Shown here: positions 1 through 9,088 of the stretch, piece after piece
How the letters are laid out: the number at the start of each line of letters is the position of its first letter
How positions within the stretch are numbered: position 1 is the first letter of the stretch
Assembly (NCBI RefSeq): GCF_013340935.1
Contig: NZ_WHOS01000010.1
Location: 62,001 to 126,000, forward strand
Reading direction: 5' to 3'
DNA length: 64,000 nt
DNA from: Azospirillum melinis
GTDB taxonomy: Bacteria; Pseudomonadota; Alphaproteobacteria; Azospirillales; Azospirillaceae
The notes under the pieces: model-generated
Databases searched by the model: none
The model's input: only the letters and a program-made list of their open reading frames with translations
What the model was told of the DNA's origin: nothing
Position numbers and translations under genes: made by a program

Positions 1-538
1 CAACCGCTCCGGCGCCGTCAGCCCGACCACGCCGCATCATGTGCTGGAAAGCCTGGGCGACCGGGTCGATGCCATCGTCACCGGCGGCAAATGCATGGTG
101 GGGCTGGAGTCCACCGTCATCGACCTGACCGGTCCCGACGCGGCGCTTCTGCGCCCCGGCGCCGTGCTGCCCGACGAGATGGAGCGGCTGATCGGCCCGG
201 TCCGCCTGTCGGCCGGCGATCCGACGGCGCCGAAATCGCCCGGCCAGTTGGAAAGCCACTATGCCCCCAACGCCGCGGTGCGCCTGAACGCGTCGTCGGC
301 GGAAGAGGACGAGGCGTTCCTGACCTTCGGCCCCGACCGCTTCGTCTTCGGCGGCACCACGCGGCTGAACCTGAGCCTGGAAGGCGACCTCAACGAGGCC
401 GCGGCCAACCTGTTCTCGCACCTGCGCAGCCTTGACCAGAGCGGCGCCCGCCGCATTGCGATCATGCCGATCCCCGACGTGGGTTTGGGTCTGGCGATCA
501 ACGACCGCCTGCGCCGGGCGGCGGCACCGCGGGGATAA
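1..538 (+). CDS. sua5: Threonylcarbamoyl-AMP synthase, Sua5 type (5'-truncated)
   Basis: This is the C-terminal part of an enzyme that makes L-threonylcarbamoyladenylate for the t6A modification at position 37 of ANN-decoding tRNAs. The reading frame is open from base 2, so the gene begins upstream of the window. The first visible residues, NRSGAVSPTTPHHV, match the YrdC-fold signature, followed by GLESTVIDL. The linker KSPGQLESHYAP and a C-terminal segment ending GLGLAINDRLRRAA are typical of the longer Sua5 form rather than the short TsaC form. The 3' end overlaps the end of the convergent LysR gene by about 40 bases. Assignment to the family is firm; only the N-terminal portion is missing. 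Confidence 0.93.
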   Translation, partial: NRSGAVSPTTPHHVLESLGDRVDAIVTGGKCMVGLESTVIDLTGPDAALLRPGAVLPDEMERLIGPVRLSAGDPTAPKSPGQLESHYAPNAAVRLNASSAEEDEAFLTFGPDRFVFGGTTRLNLSLEGDLNEAAANLFSHLRSLDQSGARRIAIMPIPDVGLGLAINDRLRRAAAPRG

Positions 539-1448
539 GGGCGCTGCCGGCCTCTGCCCTGATCCAGCGGAGAAAGGCGGCCACCGCCGGCTTTTCCTCC
601 GCCCCGCCAGGATAGACGAGGTGATAGGCGAGGCCGTTCGACAGGCGCTGGTCGAACAGGACGACAAGCCGCCCCGCTGCGAGATCGTCGGCGGCAAAAC
701 GGTCCCGGACCAGCGCTATACCCAATCCGGCCCTGGCAGCCTCCATCACCCCGTTGCCATCGGCGAAAACCGGCCCGCGATCGGCGCCCGCATCCGGCAC
801 GCCGGCGGCTCGGAACCAGAGCGCCCAATCCCCGCGGTGCTCGTCATGCAGAAGCCGGTGAGCCGCTGGCCCCCCTGCCGGATCGGCTGCCAGATCGGCC
901 GGATGCCGAACCGGCGGTGCGGTGCGCAGATAGTCGGGGCTGCACACCGGAACCAGCTCGTCGTCGATCAACCGCTCGGCACATAGGCCTTCGTAGGCGC
1001 CCAACCCGTGACGCACGGCGACGTCGACACGGTCCTGAGCGAAATCGACAAGCCGGTTGGTGACCCCGATCCGTACATCGATCCCGGGCGCGGCCGCCTC
1101 GAACCGCGGCAGACGCGGAACCAGCCATTGAACGGCAAAGGCCGGGGTGCAGGACAGCGTCAGTTCCGGCCTGCGAAGCCCTGCCGTGAGTTCGGCGGTC
1201 GCGTCGCGAATCAGGCGGAAGGCGGTGCGGATGGCCGCATGATAGGCCGCCCCCTCGGCGGTCAAGGCGAGGCTGCGCGGCTTGCGTTCGAACAGCCGCA
1301 AGCCGAGCGCCGTTTCCAACTCTTTGACCTGGAGGCTGACCGCGCCGGGCGTGACGTTCAGCTCCCGCGCGGCAAGCGTCATACTGAGGTGACGCGCGGT
1401 CGCTTCGAAGGCGCGCAGGCCCGCAAGCGGGGGCAAGGAAAGCGTCAT
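498..1448 (-). CDS. LysR-family transcriptional regulator (GcvA-like)
   Basis: A 316-residue LysR-type regulator. The N-terminal winged helix-turn-helix occupies about residues 5-65 (LAARELNVTPGAVSLQVKEL) and the substrate-binding domain fills the rest, around residues 90-300. The sequence around the HTH resembles the GcvA/AmpR subgroup. It is divergent from an EamA-family exporter across about 300 bases that contain a T-N11-A dyad, the usual arrangement for a LysR regulator and its target. I therefore infer that it controls the exporter and itself. The effector is not predictable. Its 3' end runs into the end of the convergent sua5 gene. Confidence 0.9.
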   Translation of the reverse strand: MTLSLPPLAGLRAFEATARHLSMTLAARELNVTPGAVSLQVKELETALGLRLFERKPRSLALTAEGAAYHAAIRTAFRLIRDATAELTAGLRRPELTLSCTPAFAVQWLVPRLPRFEAAAPGIDVRIGVTNRLVDFAQDRVDVAVRHGLGAYEGLCAERLIDDELVPVCSPDYLRTAPPVRHPADLAADPAGGPAAHRLLHDEHRGDWALWFRAAGVPDAGADRGPVFADGNGVMEAARAGLGIALVRDRFAADDLAAGRLVVLFDQRLSNGLAYHLVYPGGAEEKPAVAAFLRWIRAEAGSALIPAVPPPGAGGR

Positions 1449-1519
1449 GATTTAGAAAATCTCAACTGCATGCGGAAAAAGGCTCGTTTGCACAATATTG
1501 GGGCTGGAGGCTAATTTTA

Positions 1520-1536
1520 GCTCAGCTCGATTGAGC
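1520..1536. promoter_or_regulatory. Candidate LysR operator (T-N11-A dyad)
   Basis: The sequence GCTCA-N7-TGAGC is a perfect interrupted palindrome with the T-N11-A spacing that LysR-type regulators recognise. It lies between the divergent LysR gene and the EamA exporter, 72 bases from the regulator start. A second, separate hairpin-forming sequence, ATGCCGG-AAC-CCGGCAT, sits at 1671-1687, nearer the exporter. Binding is inferred from spacing and position only. Confidence 0.45.
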
Positions 1537-1746
1537 AGGAAAGGCCGCCCAACGGCGGGGCGCGTGAGTCAAGCCCGATCATGGCACGGGCGCCTGAAAC
1601 ATCCGTTTCGACGGCGATGGCAATTCCACCGCAAGAAACGGATCGCGACCGGCCGACACCGCCGTGCAGGATGCCGGAACCCGGCATGTCCAGCCCCTGA
1701 CACAGATACAAGCGAACACTCATAAGCCATCAATGGAGGCTGCCCG

Positions 1747-2691
1747 ATGACTGCACCGAGCCACAAGCCGATGGACCTGACCGACTGGGGCCTTCTGATC
1801 GCGCTTTCGATCCTGTGGGGCGGCTCCTTCTTCTTCGTCGGCATCGCCGTGCGGGAATTGCCGCCGCTCACCATCGTTGCAATGCGGGTCGCGCTGGCGG
1901 CCCTGGCACTCGGCGGGCTGTTGCGGATCCTGGGACTGCCGATGCCGCGGGACCGCCGGACATGGGTCGCCTTCTTCGGCATGGGGGCATTGAACAACCT
2001 GCTTCCCTTCTGCCTGATCGTCTGGGGACAGACACAGATCGCCAGCGGCGTCGCTTCGGTCCTCAATGCCACCACCCCGCTGTTCGGCGTACTGGTTGCG
2101 CATGTCCTGACCAGAGATGAGAAGATGACCGGCAACCGGCTGGCCGGGGTGCTCATCGGCTTCGCCGGCGTGGCGGTCATGATCGGTCCGACGGCACTGG
2201 CCGGGCTGGGGAACGGGCTGCTGCCGCAGCTTGCGGTGCTGGGTGCCGCCCTGTCCTATTCCTTCGCCGGCATCTTCGGCCGCCGGTTCAAGGGCATGGG
2301 GGTGTCGCCTCTGGTCACCGCGACAGGGCAGGTCACCGCCTCCACCCTGATGCTGGTGCCGGTGGCCCTCCTGCTTGATCGTCCCTGGACCCTGCCGATG
2401 CCCAGTGCGACCGCCTGGGGCGCCGTCATGGGCATCGCCTTGCTGTCCACCGCTCTGGCCTACGTCATCTTCTTCCGCGTCCTGGCATCGGCAGGCGCAA
2501 CCAACCTGATGCTGGTCACGTTCCTGATCCCGGTCAGTGCCATCCTGCTGGGCGGCCTGTTTCTCGGCGAACGGCTGGCGGTCAGGCATGGGGTCGGGAT
2601 GGCACTGATCGCCGGCGGCCTCGCCGCCATCGATGGAAGGTTGTTCGCACGGCTGGGACAACACAGATCCGCATCGGCCGCCAAGGGATAG
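1747..2691 (+). CDS. EamA-family (DMT) transporter
   Basis: A 314-residue inner-membrane protein of the drug/metabolite transporter superfamily. It has two repeated EamA domains, about residues 10-145 and 160-300, giving roughly ten hydrophobic segments. The first contains the characteristic LWGGSFFFVGIAVREL and the second ends with an FLGERL segment typical of the family. The start is supported by GGAGG at 1735-1739, seven bases before the ATG. Members export metabolites such as amino acids or nucleosides, but the substrate cannot be read from the sequence. It is divergent from the LysR regulator and probably controlled by it. Confidence 0.92.
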   Translation: MTAPSHKPMDLTDWGLLIALSILWGGSFFFVGIAVRELPPLTIVAMRVALAALALGGLLRILGLPMPRDRRTWVAFFGMGALNNLLPFCLIVWGQTQIASGVASVLNATTPLFGVLVAHVLTRDEKMTGNRLAGVLIGFAGVAVMIGPTALAGLGNGLLPQLAVLGAALSYSFAGIFGRRFKGMGVSPLVTATGQVTASTLMLVPVALLLDRPWTLPMPSATAWGAVMGIALLSTALAYVIFFRVLASAGATNLMLVTFLIPVSAILLGGLFLGERLAVRHGVGMALIAGGLAAIDGRLFARLGQHRSASAAKG

Positions 2692-2759
2692 AAAATGGTC
2701 GGCGAAGACGTTAGAAGGGATCGATTGCAAGCCCTTTAACCTGCTTCGGACGCCTTGCC

Positions 2760-4175
2760 ATGACCGTCGCCGCCGCCCTCGACCAGATCCGCGCCATCGT
2801 CGGCCCGTCCGGCATCCTCACCGACGCCGCCGACATGGCCCCCTACCTTGCGGAGTGGCGCGGGCGCTTCAAGGGCAACAGCCCGGCGGTGGTCCGCCCG
2901 GCCAACACCGCCGAGGTGGCGGCGGTCGTGAAGATCTGCGCCGAGGCCGGCATTCCCATCGTGCCCCAGGGCGGCAACACCAGCCTCGTCGGCGGTTCGA
3001 TCCCCTATGAGGAAGGGCGCGAGATCGTTCTCAGCCTGTCGCGCCTGAACCGCATCCGCGACATCGACACGCTGAACTACACCATGACGGTCGAAGCCGG
3101 CGTGGTGCTGACCAGCATACAGGAGGCCGCGGCCGACGCCGACCGCCTGTTCCCGCTCAGCCTGGGGGCGGAGGGCACCGCGCAGATCGGCGGGCTGATC
3201 TCCACCAATGCCGGCGGCATCAACGTCCTGCGCTACGGCAACACCCGCGACCTCGTGCTGGGTCTTGAGGTGGTGCTGGCCGACGGCCGCGTCTGGGACG
3301 GCATGCGCCGCCTGCGCAAGAACAACACCGGCTACGACCTGAAGAACCTGTTCATCGGCGCCGAGGGCACGCTGGGCATCGTCACCGCCGCGGTGCTGAA
3401 GCTGTTCCCGCGCCCGCGCCAGTCGATCACCGCCTTCGTCGCCGTGCCAAGCCCGGCCGCCGCCATCGAGCTGCTGGCCCGCCTGCGTGCCGCCTCCGGC
3501 GACGCCGTGTCGGCCTTCGAACTGATGTCGCGCCGCTGCCTGGACTTCGCCCTCCGCCACGTCGCCGGCACCATCGACCCGCTGTCGGAGCCGTCGCCCT
3601 GGTATGTCCTGACCGAGCTGACTGCCGGCACCCAATCCGACGCCTTCCAGGAAACGGTGGAAACCGCGCTGGGCGAGGCGTTCGAGGCCGAACTGGCGAC
3701 CGACGCCACGCTGGCCCAGTCGGACGCCCAGGCCAAGCAGCTGTGGTTCATCCGCGAGGCCATCGTCGAGGCGCAGAAGTTCGAGGGCGGCTCGATCAAG
3801 AACGACGTGTCGATCCCGGTGTCCCGCGTCGCCGAGTTCATCGAACTGGCGGAGGCGGCGGTGGCGGTGGCCTGCCCCGGCATCCGTCCGACCCCCTTCG
3901 GCCATGTCGGCGACGGCAACATCCACTTCAACCTCAGCCAGCCCGAAGGCGCCGACACCAAGGCCTATCTCGACCGCTGGGACGAGATCTGCCATGTCGT
4001 CAACGAGGTGATCTTCAAACTCGACGGCTCGATCTCCGCCGAGCATGGCGTCGGCCGCTTCAAGAAGGACGAGATGCCGGCGATCAAGGGCCCGGTGGAG
4101 TTCGACATGCTGCGCGCCATCAAGGCGACGCTCGACCCCAATGGTCTGCTGAACCCCGGCAAGATGCTGCCCTGA
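2760..4175 (+). CDS. FAD-linked 2-hydroxyacid dehydrogenase (GlcD/D-2-hydroxyglutarate dehydrogenase family)
   Basis: A 471-residue flavoprotein. The N-terminal PCMH-type FAD-binding domain (about residues 35-215) carries PQGGNTSLVGGS and the flavin-contact segment LGAEGTAQIGG. The C-terminal FAD-oxidase domain (about 220-470) carries the metal/substrate motif GHVGDGNIHFN and SAEHGVGRFK near the end. This pattern is shared by D-lactate dehydrogenases, the GlcD subunit of glycolate oxidase and D-2-hydroxyglutarate dehydrogenases. The lack of neighbouring glcE or glcF genes makes a stand-alone dehydrogenase more likely than a glycolate oxidase subunit. The exact substrate remains open. Electrons would pass to the quinone pool or an electron-transfer flavoprotein. 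Confidence 0.9.
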   Translation: MTVAAALDQIRAIVGPSGILTDAADMAPYLAEWRGRFKGNSPAVVRPANTAEVAAVVKICAEAGIPIVPQGGNTSLVGGSIPYEEGREIVLSLSRLNRIRDIDTLNYTMTVEAGVVLTSIQEAAADADRLFPLSLGAEGTAQIGGLISTNAGGINVLRYGNTRDLVLGLEVVLADGRVWDGMRRLRKNNTGYDLKNLFIGAEGTLGIVTAAVLKLFPRPRQSITAFVAVPSPAAAIELLARLRAASGDAVSAFELMSRRCLDFALRHVAGTIDPLSEPSPWYVLTELTAGTQSDAFQETVETALGEAFEAELATDATLAQSDAQAKQLWFIREAIVEAQKFEGGSIKNDVSIPVSRVAEFIELAEAAVAVACPGIRPTPFGHVGDGNIHFNLSQPEGADTKAYLDRWDEICHVVNEVIFKLDGSISAEHGVGRFKKDEMPAIKGPVEFDMLRAIKATLDPNGLLNPGKMLP

Positions 4176-4226
4176 GCACCCTCTCACCGTCCGCCCCTCA
4201 ACGGCCTCCAGTGTCATAATATTGCG

Positions 4227-4270
4227 GGGGACAGGCTTGCGACGACAGACGTAGCGCAATGCTTGTCCCC
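4227..4270 (+). promoter_or_regulatory. Long stem-loop in the leuC leader
   Basis: An outer stem (4227-4236 with 4261-4270, one G-U pair) continues, after a single-base bulge at 4260, into an inner stem (4237-4241 with 4255-4259) around a 13-base loop, about 15 base pairs in all. It lies about 70 bases before the leuC start and 50 bases after the preceding stop. No T run follows, so it is not a standard intrinsic terminator. No short Leu-rich leader peptide is visible. A regulatory role for leuC or simply mRNA processing are both possible. Confidence 0.5.
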
Positions 4271-4342
4271 GGCACGACACAAGGCTATGGTGCGGCCTCC
4301 GTTTCTTCTGCGCCTGTCGTACCGCGAGAGAGAGTTTTTCCG

Positions 4343-5749
4343 ATGTCCAAGCCGCGCACTCTGTTCGACAAGATCTGGGACAGCCACGTCGTGCATCGCC
4401 AGGACGACGGCACCTGCATCCTCTATATCGACCGCCATCTGGTCCATGAAGTGACCAGCCCGCAGGCGTTCGAAGGACTGCGCGTCGCCGGCCGCAAGGT
4501 GCGGCGTCCGGAAGCCACTCTCGCCGTACCCGACCACAACGTCCCCACCACCGACCGCTCCAAGGGCATCACCGAGGAGGAGAGCCGGATCCAGGTCGAG
4601 ACGCTGGACAAGAACGCCCGCGACTTCGGCGTCCGCTACTTCCCGATGGACGACGTCCGCCAGGGCATCGTCCACATCGTCGGTCCGGAACAGGGCTTCA
4701 CCCTGCCCGGCGCCACCATCGTCTGCGGCGACAGCCACACCGCCACGCACGGTGCCTTCGGCGCCCTGGCCTTCGGCATCGGCACGTCGGAGGTCGAGCA
4801 TGTGCTGGCGACCCAGACCCTGCTGCAGAAGCCGGCCAAGAACATGCTGATCCGCGTGGACGGCAAGGTGAACCCGGGCGTCACCGCCAAGGACATCGTG
4901 CTGGCCATCATCGGCAGGATCGGCACCGCCGGCGGCACAGGCTACGTCATCGAGTTCGCGGGCGAAGCCATCCGCGACCTCTCGATGGAAGGCCGCATGA
5001 CCGTCTGCAACATGGCTATCGAGGGCGGCGCCCGCGCCGGCCTGATCGCCCCGGACGAGAAGACCTTCGAGTATGTGCAGGGCCGCGCTCTGGCGCCGAA
5101 GGCCGGCGCCTTCGAGCAGGCCGTCCAGTACTGGAAGACGCTGCCGTCGGACGAGGGTGCGGTCTATGACGCCACCGTCGTGCTGAACGCCGCCGACATC
5201 GCGCCGCAGGTCACCTGGGGCACCAGCCCGGAAGACGTGCTGCCGATCACCGCGACCGTGCCGAACCCGGCCGACATCGCCGACGAGGGCAAGCGCGCCG
5301 CCGTCGAGCGCTCGCTGGCCTACATGGGCCTGACCCCCGGCCAGCCGCTGTCGAGCGTCAAGGTCGACACCGTGTTCATCGGCTCCTGCACCAACGGCCG
5401 CATCGAAGACCTGCGCGCCGCCGCCGACCTCGCCAAGGGCCGCAAGGTCGCCGAGGGTGTCCGCGCCCTGGTGGTTCCCGGTTCGGGCCTGGTCAAGGAG
5501 CAGGCCGAGGAAGAGGGTCTGGACAAGATCTTCACCGAGGCCGGCTTCGAGTGGCGCGAGCCGGGCTGCTCCATGTGCCTGGCGATGAACGCCGACCGTC
5601 TGGCTCCGGGTGAGCGCAGCGCCTCGACTTCGAACCGCAACTTCGAAGGCCGTCAGGGCCGCGGCGGCCGCACCCACCTTGTCAGCCCGGCGATGGCCGT
5701 GGCGGCGGCGGTAACCGGCCATCTGGCCGACGTGCGCGATCTGGCCTGA
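4343..5749 (+). CDS. leuC: 3-isopropylmalate dehydratase, large subunit
   Basis: LeuC isomerises 2-isopropylmalate to 3-isopropylmalate in leucine biosynthesis, together with the small subunit LeuD. The protein is 468 residues, the normal length. It has the aconitase-superfamily signature [19 protein letters not shown], and the three 4Fe-4S ligands lie in FIGSCTNGR and GCSMC. The ATG at 4343 is preferred because it is preceded by a purine-rich GAGAGAGAG and matches the family N terminus ([17 protein letters not shown]); the longer open frame upstream runs through a hairpin. The gene ends at a strong terminator, and leuD is not next to it, so the two subunits are encoded apart here. Confidence 0.97.
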   Translation: MSKPRTLFDKIWDSHVVHRQDDGTCILYIDRHLVHEVTSPQAFEGLRVAGRKVRRPEATLAVPDHNVPTTDRSKGITEEESRIQVETLDKNARDFGVRYFPMDDVRQGIVHIVGPEQGFTLPGATIVCGDSHTATHGAFGALAFGIGTSEVEHVLATQTLLQKPAKNMLIRVDGKVNPGVTAKDIVLAIIGRIGTAGGTGYVIEFAGEAIRDLSMEGRMTVCNMAIEGGARAGLIAPDEKTFEYVQGRALAPKAGAFEQAVQYWKTLPSDEGAVYDATVVLNAADIAPQVTWGTSPEDVLPITATVPNPADIADEGKRAAVERSLAYMGLTPGQPLSSVKVDTVFIGSCTNGRIEDLRAAADLAKGRKVAEGVRALVVPGSGLVKEQAEEEGLDKIFTEAGFEWREPGCSMCLAMNADRLAPGERSASTSNRNFEGRQGRGGRTHLVSPAMAVAAAVTGHLADVRDLA

Positions 5750-5786
5750 ACAGGTTCGGTCTTCCGGACCGGATACTGTCGTGACG

Positions 5787-5819
5787 CGGGCGGGAGTGTA
5801 ACCACTCCCGCCCGTTTTT
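5787..5819 (+). terminator. Rho-independent terminator after leuC
   Basis: A perfect 12-base-pair GC-rich stem (5787-5798 with 5803-5814) has a TAAC loop and is followed by TTTTT. It lies 38 bases past the leuC stop and separates leuC from the FMN reductase gene. Confidence 0.88.
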
Positions 5820-5881
5820 CGTTCGGTCCCGACCCATCATCGAGACGGTGTATCGGGACGATCAAGGGAAAAGGGTCGATC

Positions 5882-6436
5882 ATGCGGGTGCTCGCAATCT
5901 CCGGCAGCCTGCGTGCCGCTTCCACCAACAGCGCATTGCTGCGGGCGGCCGCAGCAGCAGCACCGGATGGCGTGACCGTCACGGTCTTTACCGGGCTGGA
6001 CGGACGCGGTGTCGGCAGCCTTCCGCTGTTCAACCCGGATGAGGACGGCGACCCGCCCCCGCCGGCAGTGAAGGACCTTCGCGATTCGCTGGTCGCGGCG
6101 GATGCGGTGGTGATTGCCTGCCCGGAATATGCCCATGGCGTGCCCGGAGCCTTGAAGAACGCCTTGGATTGGGTGGTGGCGAGCAGCGAGATGGTGGACA
6201 AGCCGGTTGCGCTGATGCATGCCTCGCCGCGTTCGACCTACGCACGCGAGGCATTGACGGAGATTCTGACGGTCATTTCAGCCCGATTGATCGATGATGC
6301 CAGCATTACCATCCCTCTGATGGGAAAAACGCCGGAGGACGCGGCGGCAACTCTTGCACGGGCCGAGAGCGTTGCGGCATTGCGGAACGCCCTGACCGCC
6401 ATTGAAACCGCTGTGACTGCCAGCGCGGCGCGATAA
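5882..6436 (+). CDS. NAD(P)H-dependent FMN reductase family protein
   Basis: A 184-residue flavodoxin-fold reductase of the ChrR/AzoR-like NADPH-dependent FMN reductase family. The N terminus (RVLAISGSLRAASTNSAL) is the FMN phosphate-binding loop, and PEYAHGVPGALKNALDW is the second family signature, which contacts the isoalloxazine ring. Such enzymes reduce quinones, chromate or azo dyes with NAD(P)H and guard against redox cycling. It is a single cytosolic gene following the leuC terminator, with AAAAGGG about ten bases upstream of the ATG. The physiological substrate is not determinable. Confidence 0.92.
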   Translation: MRVLAISGSLRAASTNSALLRAAAAAAPDGVTVTVFTGLDGRGVGSLPLFNPDEDGDPPPPAVKDLRDSLVAADAVVIACPEYAHGVPGALKNALDWVVASSEMVDKPVALMHASPRSTYAREALTEILTVISARLIDDASITIPLMGKTPEDAAATLARAESVAALRNALTAIETAVTASAAR

Positions 6437-6458
6437 GGTTCATCCCTTTCGGAGCCGC

Positions 6459-7769
6459 TCAATCGCCCCTGCCCCTTGCCTGCCCCATCAGTCCCTGCGG
6501 CCGATAGATCAGGAACAGCGTCAGCAGCCCGAACGCCACGATGTCCTTGTAGGCCAGCGCGAAGTAAGCCGACCAGAAGGTCTCGACCAGCCCCAGCAGG
6601 GCACCGCCGAGCATCGCCCCCGGCACCGAGCCGATGCCGCCGACCACCGCGGCGGCCAGCGCCTTGAAGCCGATCAGGTAGCCGGTGAAGAAGTTCACCC
6701 CGCCGTAATAGAGCGCGATCACCGCCCCCGCCGCCGCGGCCAGCCCGCCGCCGATGGCGAAGGTCGCCGCCACCGTGCGGTTGACATCCACCCCGACCAA
6801 CTCCGCCGCCGCAATGTCGTCGGTGCAGGCACGATGCGCCCGGCCGAAGGCGGTGCGCTGCATGATTCCCCAAAGCGCCGCGTAAAGCCCGCCGGTCAGC
6901 ACCAGGATCGCCAGCTGCGCGGTCAGTGCGGTGACGGTGAAGGCACCGTCGCTCATCAGGTCGTAACGACCGGTCAGCACTGGTGCCGGCCACCAGTCGC
7001 GCGCGCCATGCAGCAGCCGCACCCCCTCCTGATAGGCGATGGACAGTCCGACCGCGACGATCAGCGGCGTGTGGCTGCGCACCCCGCGCAGGCGGCGGAA
7101 AACCAGCCGGTCCATTGTCCAGCCCTGCACCGCGGTGAAGCCGATCACCAGCACCAGCACGCCGAGCAGCGCCGGCGGCCATGTCGCCCAGCCCGCTATG
7201 CCCAACCCGGCCGCCGCCATCGCCGTCACCATGGCGCCGACCATGGTCAGTTCCCCCATCGCCAGATTGATCTGGCCGAGGATGGCATAGACCAGCGTGT
7301 AGCCGAGCGCGAGCAGCCCATAGACGCAGGCGACCGTGGCGGCGTTGATGATCTGCTGGGCCAGGAAGAGAGCGGGCGTCCAGCGCGTCGACTGCGGCCT
7401 TTCAGTCTCGACCACGCCGCCGATGGCATCGCGCGGCGGCCTGATGCGCAGCCATTGCTGAAGCATGGCGAAGCGGATTTCGGTCAGCCAGCCGCTGCGG
7501 TCGGTCGCCACCGCCACCAGGGTGCGACGCCCCTCCTCCATCGACGTGCCGGCGAAACGGCAGGCGATCCAATGGGACTGGCTGCCGCTGCGGTAATCGA
7601 CACGCAGCACCCGCTTGTCTTCGGTATAGCTGCGGGTGGACAGGTCGGTGACGCGGCCGGGTTCGAAGGCCGGGATCAGCTTCCGGCACAGCACATCCTG
7701 GTCGGCATCGACGCCGCACCCGGTGAGCATCAGCAGGACAAGGCACAACAGCGGCAGGATGCGGAGCAC
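6459..7769 (-). CDS. LivH-type branched-chain amino acid ABC permease with N-terminal extension
   Basis: The C-terminal portion, from about residue 130 of 436, is a standard LivH permease: VYGLLALGYTLVYAILGQIN, then several transmembrane helices, an ADDIAAAELVGVDVNR loop of the type that docks the ATPase, and LIYRPQGLMGQARG at the end. The first 18 residues are a hydrophobic segment ending LTGC, which reads like a lipoprotein signal. They are followed by about 110 residues of soluble sequence not found in ordinary LivH. I chose the GTG at 7769 because it begins exactly at this signal; the open frame extends to 7859, overlapping the end of asd. No livM, livG, livF or livK lies nearby, so partners must be elsewhere. 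UrtB-type urea permeases also carry long N-terminal periplasmic domains, but this one is shorter. Confidence 0.85.
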   Translation of the reverse strand: MLRILPLLCLVLLMLTGCGVDADQDVLCRKLIPAFEPGRVTDLSTRSYTEDKRVLRVDYRSGSQSHWIACRFAGTSMEEGRRTLVAVATDRSGWLTEIRFAMLQQWLRIRPPRDAIGGVVETERPQSTRWTPALFLAQQIINAATVACVYGLLALGYTLVYAILGQINLAMGELTMVGAMVTAMAAAGLGIAGWATWPPALLGVLVLVIGFTAVQGWTMDRLVFRRLRGVRSHTPLIVAVGLSIAYQEGVRLLHGARDWWPAPVLTGRYDLMSDGAFTVTALTAQLAILVLTGGLYAALWGIMQRTAFGRAHRACTDDIAAAELVGVDVNRTVAATFAIGGGLAAAAGAVIALYYGGVNFFTGYLIGFKALAAAVVGGIGSVPGAMLGGALLGLVETFWSAYFALAYKDIVAFGLLTLFLIYRPQGLMGQARGRGD

Positions 7770-7855
7770 GGAACCGCCCGGTGAGGTGGGACGGTTCAGC
7801 CTACCGACAATTTGAAAGGGTGGGAAGCGCCGGCAATGTGCCCCCACCCGTCCCT

Positions 7856-8875
7856 TCACTCCACCATGTAATCGCGCACCAGCAGCTCGGCGATCTGCAC
7901 GGCGTTCAGCGCGGCGCCCTTGCGCAGATTGTCAGCGACGCACCAGAAGGACAGGCCGTTCTCGACTGTGATGTCCTCGCGAATGCGGCTGACAAAGACC
8001 GGGTTGTCGCCGGCGATCTCCACCGGGGTGACATAGCCGTCGCCGGTCTGCTGGTCGACCACCGAGATACCGGGGGCGGCGCGCAGGACGGTGCGGGCCT
8101 CCTCCGCGCTGATCGGCTCCTCCGTCTCGATGTTGATCGACAGGGCATGGCCGATGAAGGTCGGCACGCGGACGCAGGTGGCGGCGACCTTGATCTTCGG
8201 ATCGAGGATCTTCTTGGTCTCCACCGTCATCTTCCACTCTTCCCTGGTGGAGCCGTCCTCCATGAAGGCGTCGATGTGGGGGATGACGTTGAAGGCGATC
8301 TGCTTGGGGAAGACGCTCTTGGCGACGGGATCGTTGACGAAGATGGCGCGGGTCTGGGTGAACAGCTCGTCCATCGCCTCCTTGCCGGCGCCCGACACCG
8401 ACTGGTAGGTCGACACCACGACGCGGCGGATCTTGAAGCGGTCGTGCAAGGGCTTCAGCGCCACCGCCATCTGGATGGTGGAGCAGTTGGGATTGGCGAT
8501 GATGCCGCGCTTGCGATAGCCGACCAGCGCCTCCGGATTCACCTCCGGCACCACCAGCGGCACGTCGGGATCCATACGGAACTGCGAGGTGTTGTCGATC
8601 ACCATGGCCCCGGCGGCGGCGGCGCGCGGCACGTGGACGGCCGACACCTTGGCGCCGGGCGACGACAGCACGATGTCCACGCCATGGAAGTCGAACTTGT
8701 TGAGATCCTGGACCTTGAGGATCTCGTCCTCGCCATAGGACACCTCCTGGCCGATCGATTTTTCGGAGGCCAGGGCGATGACCTTGTCGGCCGGGAACTT
8801 CCGCTCGGCCAGCGTTTGCAGGATCTCGCGCCCGACATTGCCGGTGGCGCCGATGACCGCGACGGTATAGCCCAT
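7856..8875 (-). CDS. asd: Aspartate-semialdehyde dehydrogenase
   Basis: Asd reduces aspartyl-phosphate to aspartate semialdehyde, the branch point to lysine, threonine, methionine and diaminopimelate. The 339-residue protein has the NADP-binding GATGNVG at residue 10, the active-site cysteine in NPNCSTIQ, and a C-terminal region with VRVPTFIGHALS typical of the bacterial form. AAGGAAA lies about nine bases before the ATG. It stands alone upstream of the LivH-type gene on the same strand, with about 85 bases between the genes if the GTG start of the permease is right. Confidence 0.97.
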   Translation of the reverse strand: MGYTVAVIGATGNVGREILQTLAERKFPADKVIALASEKSIGQEVSYGEDEILKVQDLNKFDFHGVDIVLSSPGAKVSAVHVPRAAAAGAMVIDNTSQFRMDPDVPLVVPEVNPEALVGYRKRGIIANPNCSTIQMAVALKPLHDRFKIRRVVVSTYQSVSGAGKEAMDELFTQTRAIFVNDPVAKSVFPKQIAFNVIPHIDAFMEDGSTREEWKMTVETKKILDPKIKVAATCVRVPTFIGHALSINIETEEPISAEEARTVLRAAPGISVVDQQTGDGYVTPVEIAGDNPVFVSRIREDITVENGLSFWCVADNLRKGAALNAVQIAELLVRDYMVE

Positions 8876-9010
8876 GACGGTGGTTTCCTTCTGCCGAATG
8901 TCCGCAAAGACAAGAATGGTGCCGGGGGGCGATAGGAGCTAGGCGCTTTCCCCACGAATTGCAACCCATCCGGCGGGAAACCTGCCCTCCGGCCGGCCCC
9001 ATCAGCCGAG

Positions 9011-9040
9011 TTGACATGCCATGGAAGGCGGCGGGAAGAT
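9011..9040 (+). promoter_or_regulatory. Possible sigma-70 promoter for the family 5 solute-binding protein
   Basis: TTGACA at 9011-9016 is followed after 18 bases by GAAGAT at 9035-9040, about 50 bases before the ATG. The -35 is consensus and the -10 is weak. It lies in the divergent gap between asd and the binding-protein gene. Confidence 0.35.
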
Positions 9041-9088
9041 TCCATCCCTCAACAGTGCCCCGAACGGGCCTCCAGGGAGACTTCACGG

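Noticed and set aside
1515-1540. Sequence TTAGCTCAGCTCGATTGAGCA resembling a tRNA D-arm
   Set aside because: No acceptor stem, anticodon or T-arm follows. The pattern is better explained as a LysR-type palindrome.
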